From positions 62,001 through 126,000 of the forward strand of contig NZ_JANUGY010000006.1 of assembly GCF_024756235.1 (NCBI RefSeq): DNA of 64,000 nucleotides, in the 5' to 3' direction. The notes beneath the pieces are model-generated. The model searched no databases. It saw only the letters and a list, made by a program, of their open reading frames with translations, and was not told the origin of the DNA. The position numbers and the translations under genes were made by a program. Below are positions 35,187 through 45,575 of this stretch, one piece after another. The DNA comes from Massilia kyonggiensis. GTDB lineage: Bacteria; Pseudomonadota; Gammaproteobacteria; Burkholderiales; Burkholderiaceae_D. Positions within the stretch are counted from its first letter, which is position 1. Every line of letters begins with the position of its first letter.

Positions 35187-36800
35187 ATGAAAAAGAAGAA
35201 CACCGTCGTCATCGGCTTCATCGGCACTCAGCTCGACAGCGGCAAAGGCGGCGCGCGCTGGGAAAAATGGCGGCCGACCGTGGCCCTCACGCAGCATGAA
35301 GACGTGGTCATCGACCGCCTGGAACTGCTGTACAACGGCGAGCCGACCGCGCTGCTCGACCAGGTCATGCGAGACATCGGCACGGTGTCCCCGGAAACCA
35401 GCATCGTGCCGCGCCGGGTCGACATCGACGATCCGTGGGATTTCGAGCAGGTCTACGGCGCCCTGTTCGACTTCGCGCGCGCCTACCCGTTCGAGCCCGA
35501 CCGGGAGGACTACTGGGTCCACATCACGACCGGCACGCACGTGGTCCAGATCTGCATGTTCCTGATGACCGAGGCACGCTATTTTCCCGGCTGCCTGCTG
35601 CAGACGTCGCCGCCGCGCCGCCATGCGCCCGGTGCGCCCGGTACGCTGGCGCTGATCGACCTCGACCTGTCGAAGTATGACCAGATCGCCCGGCGCTTCT
35701 CGCGCGAGCAACAGGATGCCGTGGCCTTCCTGAAATCCGGCATTGCCACCCGCAACGTGCGCTTCAACACGATGATCGACGAGATCGAACGGGTGGCGAT
35801 CAAGTCGCGCGCGCCGATCCTGTTGATGGGGCCGACCGGCGCCGGCAAATCGTTCCTCGCGCGCCGCCTGTACGAGCTCAAGAAGACGCGCCGCCAGGCC
35901 GCCGGTCGCTTCGTCGAGATCAATTGTGCGACGCTGCATGGCGACGGCGCGGGCTCGACGCTGTTCGGCCACGTCAAGGGCGCCTTCACGGGCGCGATGT
36001 CGGAGCGCAGCGGCCTGCTGCGCACGGCGGACAAGGGCGTCCTGTTCCTGGACGAGATCGGCGAACTGGGGCTGGACGAACAGGCCATGCTGCTCAAGGC
36101 GATCGAGGAAAAACGTTTTCTGCCGGTCGGCGGCGACCACGAGGTGCACAGCGACTTCCAGCTGATCGCCGGCACCAACCGCGACCTGGGCCGCGAGGTC
36201 GCCCACGGACGCTTTCGCGAAGACCTGTTTGCCCGGATTAATCTGTGGACGTACGAGTTGCCGGGCCTCGTCGAACGCAGCGAAGACATCGAGCCGAACA
36301 TCGACTACCTGTTGCGCGAATTCGGCGCCGAGCACGGGCAGATGGTGCGCTTCAACAAGGAGGCGCGCGACCGCTACATGCGGTTCGCGATGTCGCTGGA
36401 CGCGCGCTGGACAGGCAACTTCCGCGACCTCTCCGCCTCGATCACCCGCATGGCCACGCTGGCCGAGTCCGGCCGCATCAACGACGCCATCGTCGAGGGA
36501 GAGATCAAGCGCTTGCGGCAGCTGTGGCGGCCTTTCGGCGACGTCGCCCATGCATCGAACACGCAAGCGGCCGATCTCGACGCGCTGCTCGGCGCGGACG
36601 CCGCGGCGCAGCTCGACCAGTTCGACGCGCTGCAATTGCAGGCCGTGGTGGGGATCTGCCGCCAGTCGCTGTCGCTGTCGGACGCGGGCCGCAAGCTGTT
36701 CGCCATCTCGCGCATGGCCAAGCGCCAGCCGAACGATGCGGACCGTCTCAAGAAGTATCTGGCACGCTTCGGCCTGGCCTGGGACGACGTGCATACTTGA
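35187..36800 (+). CDS. rtcR: RtcR, CARF-domain sigma-54-dependent activator of rtcBA
   Basis: A 537-residue bacterial enhancer-binding protein. The N-terminal domain (about residues 5-185) starts VVIGFIGTQLDSGKG and is the CARF-type sensor known for RtcR, which is thought to bind RNA or nucleotide ligands produced on RNA damage. The AAA+ domain has Walker A GPTGAGKS (215-222), the sigma-54 contact loop GAFTGA (265-270) and Walker B VLFLDEIGEL (285-294). The C-terminal part (about 470-537) carries the DNA-binding HTH. It is divergent from rtcB. All motifs needed for activation are intact. Confidence 0.97.
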   Translation: MKKKNTVVIGFIGTQLDSGKGGARWEKWRPTVALTQHEDVVIDRLELLYNGEPTALLDQVMRDIGTVSPETSIVPRRVDIDDPWDFEQVYGALFDFARAYPFEPDREDYWVHITTGTHVVQICMFLMTEARYFPGCLLQTSPPRRHAPGAPGTLALIDLDLSKYDQIARRFSREQQDAVAFLKSGIATRNVRFNTMIDEIERVAIKSRAPILLMGPTGAGKSFLARRLYELKKTRRQAAGRFVEINCATLHGDGAGSTLFGHVKGAFTGAMSERSGLLRTADKGVLFLDEIGELGLDEQAMLLKAIEEKRFLPVGGDHEVHSDFQLIAGTNRDLGREVAHGRFREDLFARINLWTYELPGLVERSEDIEPNIDYLLREFGAEHGQMVRFNKEARDRYMRFAMSLDARWTGNFRDLSASITRMATLAESGRINDAIVEGEIKRLRQLWRPFGDVAHASNTQAADLDALLGADAAAQLDQFDALQLQAVVGICRQSLSLSDAGRKLFAISRMAKRQPNDADRLKKYLARFGLAWDDVHT

Positions 36801-36927
36801 GGCGAGCACGGCACGGCGATTTCGCGGCCTGTACCGCCAATGCTGCGTTCTGTCGCAATCGACGGGTTCCGTGCAGGGTGTTTGCCTATAGTGATTCCAT
36901 CAGACCACTATTTTGGAGACCCCGAAC

Positions 36928-37692
36928 ATGAACAACCTGATCAAGAGCGCCTTCCTCGCCACGACCCTGGCCCTGGGCGCACATGCCGTGGCCGACGACC
37001 TCGTCCGCGAAAACCGCACCGTGGATGCGAACGTATCGAAGGTGCGCCTGGGCGGCGTGATCCGCCTGAACCTGCACCAGGGCGCGACGCCGTCGCTGGT
37101 GGTGTCCGGCGACCGCCGCTATGTGACGAAGGTGACCACCACGCAGCGCGGCGACACGCTCGTGATCGACATGGAAAACAATACCCGCTTCGAAGGCAAC
37201 AGCAAGAACGAGCTGCGTGCCGACCTCACCGTGCCGAACCTGCGTGAATTCGTGTCGCAGGGGGTCGGCTCGAGCGAGGTTTCCGGCTTCAGCGGCGACA
37301 AGCTGAAGCTCGCGCTGGACGGCGCCGGCGCCGTGCGCTTCACGGGACAATATCGCGACGTCGACGCGCGCCTGGGCGGCGTCGGCGGCCTCACGCTGAA
37401 TCCCGGCCAGGCCGACCGCATCGAACTGCACCTGGGCGGCGCCGGTCACATCACCGTGGCCGGCCAGACCAAGGTCTTGCGCGCGCAACTGGGTGGCGTC
37501 GGCGGTCTCGACGCTCAACAATTACGCGCAGAAACCGTCGACCTGGACATGACCGGCCTCGGCGGCGCCAGCGTGTACGCGAAAACGGCGGCCAACGTCA
37601 ATCTGAGCGGCATGGGCTCGGCCACCGTCTACGGCAAGCCGGCCACGCGCAATGCGACGACGAATGGCTTCGGGAAGGTGAGCTGGCAATAA
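36928..37692 (+). CDS. Exported GIN-domain (DUF2807) protein
   Basis: A 254-residue secreted or periplasmic protein with a signal peptide (about residues 4-22, ending AHAVADD) and a putative auto-transporter adhesin head GIN domain (DUF2807). The body is a right-handed beta-helix-like series of Gly-rich repeats (LGGVGGLTLNPG, LGGAGHITVAG, LGGVGGLDAQQ, LGGASVYAKT, SGMGSATVYGK). The start at 36928 follows TTTTGGAGAC. Its function is unknown; similar proteins are linked with surface binding. Confidence 0.86.
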   Translation: MNNLIKSAFLATTLALGAHAVADDLVRENRTVDANVSKVRLGGVIRLNLHQGATPSLVVSGDRRYVTKVTTTQRGDTLVIDMENNTRFEGNSKNELRADLTVPNLREFVSQGVGSSEVSGFSGDKLKLALDGAGAVRFTGQYRDVDARLGGVGGLTLNPGQADRIELHLGGAGHITVAGQTKVLRAQLGGVGGLDAQQLRAETVDLDMTGLGGASVYAKTAANVNLSGMGSATVYGKPATRNATTNGFGKVSWQ

Positions 37693-37708
37693 GCAGCTGG
37701 CAATAAGT
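37681..37708. repeat. 14-bp tandem duplication across a stop codon
   Basis: AGCTGGCAATAAGC is followed at once by AGCTGGCAATAAGT. The first copy holds the stop codon of the GIN-domain gene; the second lies between it and the convergent BON gene. It looks like a recent small slippage duplication with no effect on the protein. Confidence 0.8.
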
Positions 37709-38031
37709 CAGCGGATGACGGTGTCGTTCTTGACCGACTTCACGCCCTTCACGCCACGCGCGATTTCCACCGCTTTCTGGGCGGATTCGCGCGAATCGAC
37801 GAAGCCGCTCAGCTGCACCGTGCCCTTGAAGGTTTCCACCTGAACCTGGGTCGCCTTGACCGTCGGATCGGCGGCGAAGGCCGCTTTCACCTTGCCGGTG
37901 ATCACGGAATCGTCGATGTATTCGCCCGTGCCTTCGCGGGTCGGCGTCGGCGCGCAGGCGGCGAGCGAGACCAGCAGCGAGGTCGCGAGAACTGACTGGG
38001 CAATGGCGGACTGAAAACGAGTGAGCTTCAT
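37708..38031 (-). CDS. BON-domain lipoprotein
   Basis: A 107-residue protein with a lipoprotein signal (lipobox SLAAC, lipidated Cys at 26) and one BON domain (about residues 42-107, ending VKGVKSVKNDTVI). BON domains bind lipids or membranes and occur in OsmY-like stress proteins. It converges with the GIN-domain gene. Probably periplasmic and envelope-stress-related by family analogy. Confidence 0.9.
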   Translation of the reverse strand: MKLTRFQSAIAQSVLATSLLVSLAACAPTPTREGTGEYIDDSVITGKVKAAFAADPTVKATQVQVETFKGTVQLSGFVDSRESAQKAVEIARGVKGVKSVKNDTVIR

Positions 38032-38122
38032 GGCGGTTCTCCCGAGTTATCAAGAATTTTATTATTCCGAATTTCGGTGGAGCCTGTCGCCCGCTACTGT
38101 TGTGAAAACGGCACGCTGACGT

Positions 38123-39217
38123 TCAAGGGGCATCGGCCCGGCTCGCCTGCGCAATGAGCGGGCCCGACGGCGGTCTTGCGACGATGCGCTGCAACGGCAC
38201 ATCGTGGCCGATGATGAGGCGCACGTCGGCGTGCCCGGCCATGCTCACCTCGACCGGCGCGCCGGTGCCGACATGCCGGGCCAGACGCTCTGCCGCCGTC
38301 CGGAACGCCGGCTCGTACTCGACGCGCGTCTGGCGCACGCCGAAACCCTTTTCGTTGGTCAGGCGCACCACCTTCAGTCCCGGATCGCGCAATTGACGTG
38401 ATACCAGGCGGGCCAACCCCTGGCGGCCGTTGCCGTTGCTGATCTCGAGCCTGGCGACCGCTTCCGGCACGAGCGCCGGGCCAGCCGCGTCGTCGACGGG
38501 CGCGCTGTGCAGCGCGCCCGCTTTTGCCGGCACGCGGCGCAATTCGAGGATGCCGTCGTCCCTGCGGATCACTTCGACGGACGCCCATGCGTCGTCATCG
38601 TCGCGCCGCTCGGTCTTGACCGCCTGCTCGATGGCCGGCAGTCGCGTGCCGCCGTTCGCCGTCGCATAATCGGCGCGGAAATCGTGCTCGCGCAAGGCTT
38701 CGGCCTGGCGCAGCATCTGCCGGCCGCGCTCTTCCTGGCCCAGCTTGAGCAGCGTCTCGCCCAGGTATTGCCAGGCGCGGTGGTTGAGCGGGTCGAGAAG
38801 ACAGGCTTTTTCGAGCGCGACCTGGGCCGCATCAAAATCGCCGCTGAGCAGGTACGCATACCCCAGGTTGGAAAACAGGAAGGCGGAGGAAGGGCCGGAT
38901 GCCAACGTGGCGTCGCGGGTCAACTCGCGCCAGATCGGGATCGCGCGCGCAAAATCGCGCTGCTCGGCGTAGGCGATCGCCAGTCCGTTGCGCGCATTGA
39001 CGTGTGTGGCGTCGACGCGCAGCGCGGCCTGGTAGGCGGCGATCGCGTCGCCGTAGCGGCGCGCCAGGTACAGATTGCGGCCGCGCAGATAACTGTCCTC
39101 CGCCGCCGGGGCCGCGGACGTGCCGGCGTGCGGCTGCAGCGATGGGCTGCTGCAGGCCAGCAGCAGCACGCCGCTGCACAACAATGGCAGGCTGTAGAGG
39201 CGGATACGCGGGCGCAT
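38123..39217 (-). CDS. TPR lipoprotein with LytR-type C-terminal domain, end of tad operon
   Basis: A 364-residue lipoprotein (lipobox LLAC, Cys22). It has three or four TPR repeats (about residues 42-180; e.g. YGDAIAAYQAALRVDATHVN, FDAAQVALEKACLLDP) and a C-terminal LytR_C-like domain (about 252-345, beginning ARLEISNGNGRQGLARLVS). It occupies the place of the TPR protein TadD in tad loci, where TadD is needed for pilus biogenesis, and lies 16 bases after tadC. The LytR_C fusion suggests contact with the cell wall. No gene for TadE, TadF or TadG follows it in the window. Confidence 0.85.
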   Translation of the reverse strand: MRPRIRLYSLPLLCSGVLLLACSSPSLQPHAGTSAAPAAEDSYLRGRNLYLARRYGDAIAAYQAALRVDATHVNARNGLAIAYAEQRDFARAIPIWRELTRDATLASGPSSAFLFSNLGYAYLLSGDFDAAQVALEKACLLDPLNHRAWQYLGETLLKLGQEERGRQMLRQAEALREHDFRADYATANGGTRLPAIEQAVKTERRDDDDAWASVEVIRRDDGILELRRVPAKAGALHSAPVDDAAGPALVPEAVARLEISNGNGRQGLARLVSRQLRDPGLKVVRLTNEKGFGVRQTRVEYEPAFRTAAERLARHVGTGAPVEVSMAGHADVRLIIGHDVPLQRIVARPPSGPLIAQASRADAP

Positions 39218-39233
39218 GACAATCTCCGTTCGT

Positions 39234-40175
39234 TCAGTTGGAACCGCCGACGGTGCCGCCGAAGAGCTTGGCGATCTGGATGCCGGCAGGCCCCAGCAAC
39301 ACGATCAACAAGGTAGGGAAAATGCAAAAGATGAGGGGGAACAATAATTTCAGCCCGATCTTGGCGGCGGCCTCTTCCGCCACCATGCGGCGCTTGCTGC
39401 GCAGCGTTTCCGAGTACACGCGCAGGGCATCGCCGATGCTGGTGCCGAAGCGTTCGGACTGGATCAGCATGGCGACGAGCGAGTCGACGTCGTCGAGCCC
39501 CACGCGCAGCGCGAAATTGCGCAGCGCCTTTTCCTTGCTGAAGCCGGCACGCATTTCCATCAGCACCAGCTGCAATTCCTGGCCCAGCGTGACGCTCTTG
39601 ATGTGGATCTCGGTGGCGACCTTGACGAACGCGCGCTCGAGGCTCAGGCCCGCCTCCACGCACACCGTGAGCAGGTCAAGCGCGTCGGGGATGTTTTCGA
39701 AGATCTCGCGCTTGCGGCGCTTGACGACGCGCTCGAGGAGCGTGTTGGGCAGGTAGTAGCCGCACGTTGCCGCGAACAGCAGCAGGAACAGCAGGCCGAG
39801 TTCCGCGATGGTGGCGGGCACGAAGGCCAGCAGGATGCCGACCAGCGCGGGCAGGCACAGCGCCAGGGCGGTCTTCGACGCGAAGTACAGCGTCGGCGCC
39901 GCCGGGTTGCGCCAGCCGGCGTTCATGAAACGCGTGCGCAGCGCCGACTTCTCCCAGCCTTCGTCCGGCACCGACAATTTGGTGAGCGGCTTGGCGACGC
40001 GCGCCACGCGTTCGACCCAGCCGCTGCCCTCCGCCTGCCCCTCGTCCTTGCGGCCCATGAAGCTCGCCAGCCGGGCACGCAGCGCGGCGGGCGCGAACAG
40101 CACCGCCGCAAGCCACGCGAGGCAGCAGACGACCGCGAAGACGATCAACAGGAACAACAACTGTGCGCGAGTCAT
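39234..40175 (-). CDS. tadC: Tad pilus inner-membrane platform protein TadC
   Basis: A 313-residue polytopic protein with a GspF/T2SSF domain (about residues 140-275). It has membrane helices near the N-terminus (about 5-28), in the middle (about 95-135, with two close segments) and at the C-terminus (about 278-300). With TadB it forms the platform for the Flp pilus. It starts 10 bases after tadB. Confidence 0.94.
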   Translation of the reverse strand: MTRAQLLFLLIVFAVVCCLAWLAAVLFAPAALRARLASFMGRKDEGQAEGSGWVERVARVAKPLTKLSVPDEGWEKSALRTRFMNAGWRNPAAPTLYFASKTALALCLPALVGILLAFVPATIAELGLLFLLLFAATCGYYLPNTLLERVVKRRKREIFENIPDALDLLTVCVEAGLSLERAFVKVATEIHIKSVTLGQELQLVLMEMRAGFSKEKALRNFALRVGLDDVDSLVAMLIQSERFGTSIGDALRVYSETLRSKRRMVAEEAAAKIGLKLLFPLIFCIFPTLLIVLLGPAGIQIAKLFGGTVGGSN

Positions 40176-40185
40176 CGATGTCTCC

Positions 40186-41163
40186 TCAGATGCGGATGCG
40201 GATCACTTTCTTCAGCCAGATCACGCCGATGATGATCATGACCAGCGCCATCCAGAGCATGTTCACGCCCAGCGGATCGGTCCACAGCACCTTGATGTAC
40301 TTGGGATTCACCAGCAGCAGCATGGCACCCACGGCAAACGGCAGCAGCCCGAGGATCCAGGCCGACATGCGCCCTTCGGCCGACAGCACGCGGACCTGCG
40401 CCGCGAGCCGCAGCCGGCCGCGGATGATGTGGCCGATGTTGCTGAGTATCTCGGCCAGGTTGCCGCCGGTCTCGCGCTGGATCAGGATGGCGATGACGAG
40501 ATAGCGCAGGTCGGTCAGCGGAATGCGGGCCGCCATGTTGTGCAGCGCTTCGCCCAGCGGCACGCCGTAGTTGATTTCCTCGCGCGCGATGCGGAACTCG
40601 CCGCTGAGCGGCTCCGCCAGTTCGTTGCCGACGATTTGCAGCACGTTCGAAAACGAGTGCCCTGCCCGCAGCGCGCGCGCGATGAAGTCGGCGGCGTCGG
40701 GCAGTTGCTCCTCGATGCGCGCGAGGCGGCGCATGCGCGCGCGCCGCACCAGCAGCAGCGGCATATAGGCGCACAACAGGACGATCCCGACGCGGACCGG
40801 CAGCGGCAGCGGCCATTGCAAGACGAGGTATGCGCCGGCCAGCATTGTCGCGACAGAGCACAGCAGGAAACGCTCGACCGACCAGGCGATGCCGGACTGC
40901 ACGAGGAGCCTGTCGAGGCGATGCGCGAAGCGGAACCGCTGCAGGAGGCGGTCGACCACCTCGTGCCGGCCGAAGCGGCGCAGCTTCAGGATCGAGATGC
41001 GTTCGGCATTGCGGCCGTGGTTCCCCGACATCAGCTGCAGCCGGCGCGCGATCCGTTGGGCGCTGGCGCCATGCGTGCTCACCCACCAGAGATAGACGCC
41101 TTCGATGCCGAGGATGACGGCGGCGAACAGGAAGACGATGAATCCGTAGAAGAGGATGTCCAT
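40186..41163 (-). CDS. tadB: Tad pilus inner-membrane platform protein TadB
   Basis: A 325-residue polytopic protein with an N-terminal helix ([20 protein letters not shown]), two central helices (about residues 100-135), a T2SSF domain (about 145-275) and C-terminal helices (about 268-320). It partners TadC and the CpaF ATPase. It starts 24 bases after cpaF, in the same operon. Confidence 0.94.
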   Translation of the reverse strand: MDILFYGFIVFLFAAVILGIEGVYLWWVSTHGASAQRIARRLQLMSGNHGRNAERISILKLRRFGRHEVVDRLLQRFRFAHRLDRLLVQSGIAWSVERFLLCSVATMLAGAYLVLQWPLPLPVRVGIVLLCAYMPLLLVRRARMRRLARIEEQLPDAADFIARALRAGHSFSNVLQIVGNELAEPLSGEFRIAREEINYGVPLGEALHNMAARIPLTDLRYLVIAILIQRETGGNLAEILSNIGHIIRGRLRLAAQVRVLSAEGRMSAWILGLLPFAVGAMLLLVNPKYIKVLWTDPLGVNMLWMALVMIIIGVIWLKKVIRIRI

Positions 41164-41187
41164 GCGTGACTTTCGCGGCGATACGGT

Positions 41188-42531
<1,344 letters not shown>

Positions 42532-42550
42532 GGACGGCTCCTTGAAAAGA

Positions 42551-43723
42551 TCAATCGTCTTCGCCGCGCCCGAACAGGCGGTCGAACAGACCCTTGGCCT
42601 CGGGGATGCGGCGCGCGGTCACCACTTCGACCAGGTCGGCCAAGCTGCGCGCGGCGGCGCTGCCGCGCGACAGCTGCAGCACCGGAATGCCCTGGTTGAC
42701 GGAGTCGGTGACGGCGATGTAATCGTTCGGGACGGTGTGCAGCACTTCCGCGCCCAGCGCCGCGTGCAGGTCCGCCAGGCGCAGCTTGCCGCCCTTTTCG
42801 TAGCGGTTGACGATCAGGCGGATATGGTCGGTCACGTAGCCCAGCGAGCGGAAGATGTCGAGCAGGCGCCGGGCATCGCGGATGTCCGGCAGGGCCAGCT
42901 GCAGCACCGGGTAGATCGCGTCGGTGCTGTCGAGCGCGCGCAGCGATACCGCGTCGATCTGGCGCCCGACGTCGAGCAGGATGTAGTCGTAGTGCTGGCG
43001 TGCGACGCGCAGGATCGTGTCGATGTGTTCGGGCTTGGCTTCGATCGTCTGGCCCGGATCGTCGGCGGCCGCCAGCACGCCGAAGCCGGGTGCCACGTGC
43101 ACGAGGCACGATTCCAGGAACGGCCCGTCGATGCGCGCGATCTGCTGGCACACGTCCGACAGCGTCATCGCCGGCCTCTGGTCCGACACGTACAGCGTGG
43201 CGTCGCCGAACTGGCGATGCAGGTCGATCAGCAGCACCTTCTTGTCCGCCAGCGTGGCCAGCGCGTAGCCGAAATTGGTGGAGATGAAGGTGGCACCGCT
43301 GCCGCCCTTGCACGCGATGAACGCGAGTATCTTCCCGTCGCGCATCGTGGCCACGCCGGCACTGGCTGCGATGCGGTCGATCGCCTCGTGCAGTGCACGA
43401 TGCACCAGCGGCAGTTGCAGCACTTCGCGCACGCCGGCGCGCATGGCGCGGATCAGGAGATCGGGATGGTGATTGTCGGTCAGCAGCATGAAATGCGCTG
43501 CCGAGTAGTGGCGGGTCAGGCGCTCGAGCAGATCGCCGTCGGCGGCATCGGCATCGCTGATGTCGACGATGATCAGGCTCGGACCATCGGGCAGCGGACG
43601 TTCGAGCGCATCGCGCAGGCTGGCGCGGCTGGCGGCGACATTCAACGGCGGCACGCGTGCTGCGCCCTGGGACGCGATCTCCGCGTAAAGCTGGGCGTCG
43701 CGGCTGATCAGGAAGGCTTTCAC
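42551..43723 (-). CDS. cpaE: Tad pilus localisation ATPase CpaE/TadZ
   Basis: A 390-residue protein with an N-terminal receiver-like domain (about residues 1-120) and a ParA/MinD-type ATPase domain. The deviant Walker A reads CKGGSGATF: the signature KGG is kept but the second lysine of KGGxGKT is replaced by Ala, as in many CpaE/TadZ proteins. CpaE places the pilus machine in the cell. Start is a GTG at 43723 overlapping the stop of the upstream lipoprotein (GTGA); the longer frame upstream is the lipoprotein gene. Confidence 0.93.
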   Translation of the reverse strand: MKAFLISRDAQLYAEIASQGAARVPPLNVAASRASLRDALERPLPDGPSLIIVDISDADAADGDLLERLTRHYSAAHFMLLTDNHHPDLLIRAMRAGVREVLQLPLVHRALHEAIDRIAASAGVATMRDGKILAFIACKGGSGATFISTNFGYALATLADKKVLLIDLHRQFGDATLYVSDQRPAMTLSDVCQQIARIDGPFLESCLVHVAPGFGVLAAADDPGQTIEAKPEHIDTILRVARQHYDYILLDVGRQIDAVSLRALDSTDAIYPVLQLALPDIRDARRLLDIFRSLGYVTDHIRLIVNRYEKGGKLRLADLHAALGAEVLHTVPNDYIAVTDSVNQGIPVLQLSRGSAAARSLADLVEVVTARRIPEAKGLFDRLFGRGEDD

Positions 43724-43998
43724 TTGCTGCCCACCCCGCTGACGACCAGCGCCCTGATGGGTTTCTCCGGTTCCTTGAACGAGTTCTGGTAGCGCTCGTG
43801 GGCGATGATGGCGGCGGCGCCTTCCATGCCGGCGGCCGGATTCGTATTGGCGGAGGCGGTCGGATCGAGTACCTGCGCCGCGACGTTGGCACGCACGGAC
43901 GTGCCGAACTGCGCGTTGAAGCGTGGGGTCGTACCGCATCCGTACAGCAGCATGCCCGACAGCGCCGCACATGCGATTCGCTTGCATCTGATGGCCAT
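43720..43998 (-). CDS. Small lipoprotein of the tad operon
   Basis: A 92-residue protein with a lipoprotein signal (LYGC, Cys21) and a short mature part containing DPTASANTNPAAGMEGAAA and ERYQNSFKEPEKP. Short lipoproteins of this kind sit between secretin and CpaE genes in betaproteobacterial tad loci and may help secretin assembly (pilotin-like or CpaD-like). I infer this from position only. It lies 9 bases after the secretin gene. Confidence 0.82.
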   Translation of the reverse strand: MAIRCKRIACAALSGMLLYGCGTTPRFNAQFGTSVRANVAAQVLDPTASANTNPAAGMEGAAAIIAHERYQNSFKEPEKPIRALVVSGVGSK

Positions 43999-44007
43999 CG
44001 CTCTCTC

Positions 44008-45555
44008 CTATTTCAATTCGAAACCGCCGGGGCTATGCGCGGAAGGTGCTACCGGGGCCGGCGTCGACACTTCGGCTGTCGTCGCCTTCGGTGCCTTCCC
44101 TTCCAGGCGGCCGCCCAGCATCACGCCCGCACGCGACGGCTCGCCCACCTTGTCGGTCGGAAGTTCGTAGTTGTTACCAGACAGCGGCTTGACGAGATGG
44201 GCGGTGATCACGAACACCAGTTCGGTGCGGTCCTGCTGATAATCCGCACTGCGGAACAGGGCGCCCAGCACGGGCAGTTCGCCCAGCAGGGGCAACCCCT
44301 TCAGGTTGGCGACCAGGTTGCTCTTGATCAGGCCACCGATCGCAAAGCTCTGGCCGTCGTACAGCTGGACCGTCGTGGTGGCGCGGCGCGTCGTCACGAC
44401 CGGCAGGATGGCGGCCCCATTGAATCCGGTCGCCGTCAGGCCGATGCCTTCGCGCGACAGCTCGGATACCTCGGGCGCGACGCGCAGGTTGATGCGTCCG
44501 CCGCCCAGTACCGTCGGCGTAAAGCGCAGGCCGACGCCGAATTCCTTCTCTTCCAGCGTCACCCGGTTGTTGTCCTGCGCGACCGGGATATAGAACTTGC
44601 CGCCCACGAGGAACGTGCCTTCCTGGCCGCTGATCGCCATCACGTTCGGCTCGGCCAGCACGCGCACCAGGCCATCCTGCTTCTCGGCCGCGGCGGAGAG
44701 GTTTCGGTCGACACTCTTGCCCACTGCGAGCGCCCCATGCGCCGTGCCAGTAATGAAATTCGACAGCAGCATGGCGCCCCAACTGCCGGAACTGAACGTC
44801 CATCTGGCGCCGCCTTCCAGGCGGTCGAGCAGGCTTTTCGACACTTCGGCGATCTTGACTTCCAGTTGCACCTGCTGGGGCGCGCGCACGGCCAGCATAT
44901 TGACGACGCGGGCCGCCGCGGCGTTGCCCTGGTTCTGGTTTTCGCGCTGGTGCTGGCTGGCGGCGTCTTCCTTGTCCGGCACCGTCAATCCGCGCAGGGG
45001 GCGCCGCACATAGGCAGTGGCCAGTTCGACGGCACGCGCGGCAGCGACGGCATCGCTCACGGTGCCGGTCAACACGAGCGCGTCGGATGCGGCCAGCACC
45101 TTGATGTCATTCTCGTCCGGCATGGCGGTGGCCAGCATCGCCTGCAGGGCCGACGGATCCATGGCCACGGTGATGTCGAGTATGCTGCACAGGCCGCTCT
45201 TGCCCTGGATGATCATGTTGGTCGTGCCCACGTCGACGCCGGCGATGTACAGCGTGTCGGGCGCCACCATCAGGGCCTGCACGACGAGCGGGTTGCCGAC
45301 GCTGCGGTGCTGCACGGGTTCGGGCAGGCGCATCAGGCTGGATTTGCCGACCTGCAGGGCAAGCTGGGCCGGCTTCGCGGCCTCGCCCTTGCAATTGGGG
45401 CCGGCTTCGGCACGCAGCGGCGCGGCGTCGGCCGGGTTGTCCGCGGCCTGGGCTTTCGATTTGGCGGCCGCACCTGCGGGGCCGGCAGCCGCCAGCGCCA
45501 GGCCGGCGGCGAACAGGCAGCGAAGCAGCGGTGATGGCGTCAAGCATCCGTTCAT
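44008..45555 (-). CDS. cpaC: Tad pilus outer-membrane secretin CpaC/RcpA
   Basis: A 515-residue secretin with a signal peptide (about residues 10-35). It has an N-terminal BON/POTRA-like pair (motif TNMIIQGKSGLCSILDITV, then SDAVAAARAVELATAYV) and the C-terminal secretin domain (GGKFYIPVAQ, then FAIGGLIKSNL and the RTELVFVITAHLVKPL tail). It forms the outer-membrane channel for the Flp pilus. The ATG at 45555 gives a clean signal peptide. Confidence 0.95.
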   Translation of the reverse strand: MNGCLTPSPLLRCLFAAGLALAAAGPAGAAAKSKAQAADNPADAAPLRAEAGPNCKGEAAKPAQLALQVGKSSLMRLPEPVQHRSVGNPLVVQALMVAPDTLYIAGVDVGTTNMIIQGKSGLCSILDITVAMDPSALQAMLATAMPDENDIKVLAASDALVLTGTVSDAVAAARAVELATAYVRRPLRGLTVPDKEDAASQHQRENQNQGNAAAARVVNMLAVRAPQQVQLEVKIAEVSKSLLDRLEGGARWTFSSGSWGAMLLSNFITGTAHGALAVGKSVDRNLSAAAEKQDGLVRVLAEPNVMAISGQEGTFLVGGKFYIPVAQDNNRVTLEEKEFGVGLRFTPTVLGGGRINLRVAPEVSELSREGIGLTATGFNGAAILPVVTTRRATTTVQLYDGQSFAIGGLIKSNLVANLKGLPLLGELPVLGALFRSADYQQDRTELVFVITAHLVKPLSGNNYELPTDKVGEPSRAGVMLGGRLEGKAPKATTAEVSTPAPVAPSAHSPGGFELK

Positions 45556-45575
45556 GGCTTTACCCTGGATGAAGT

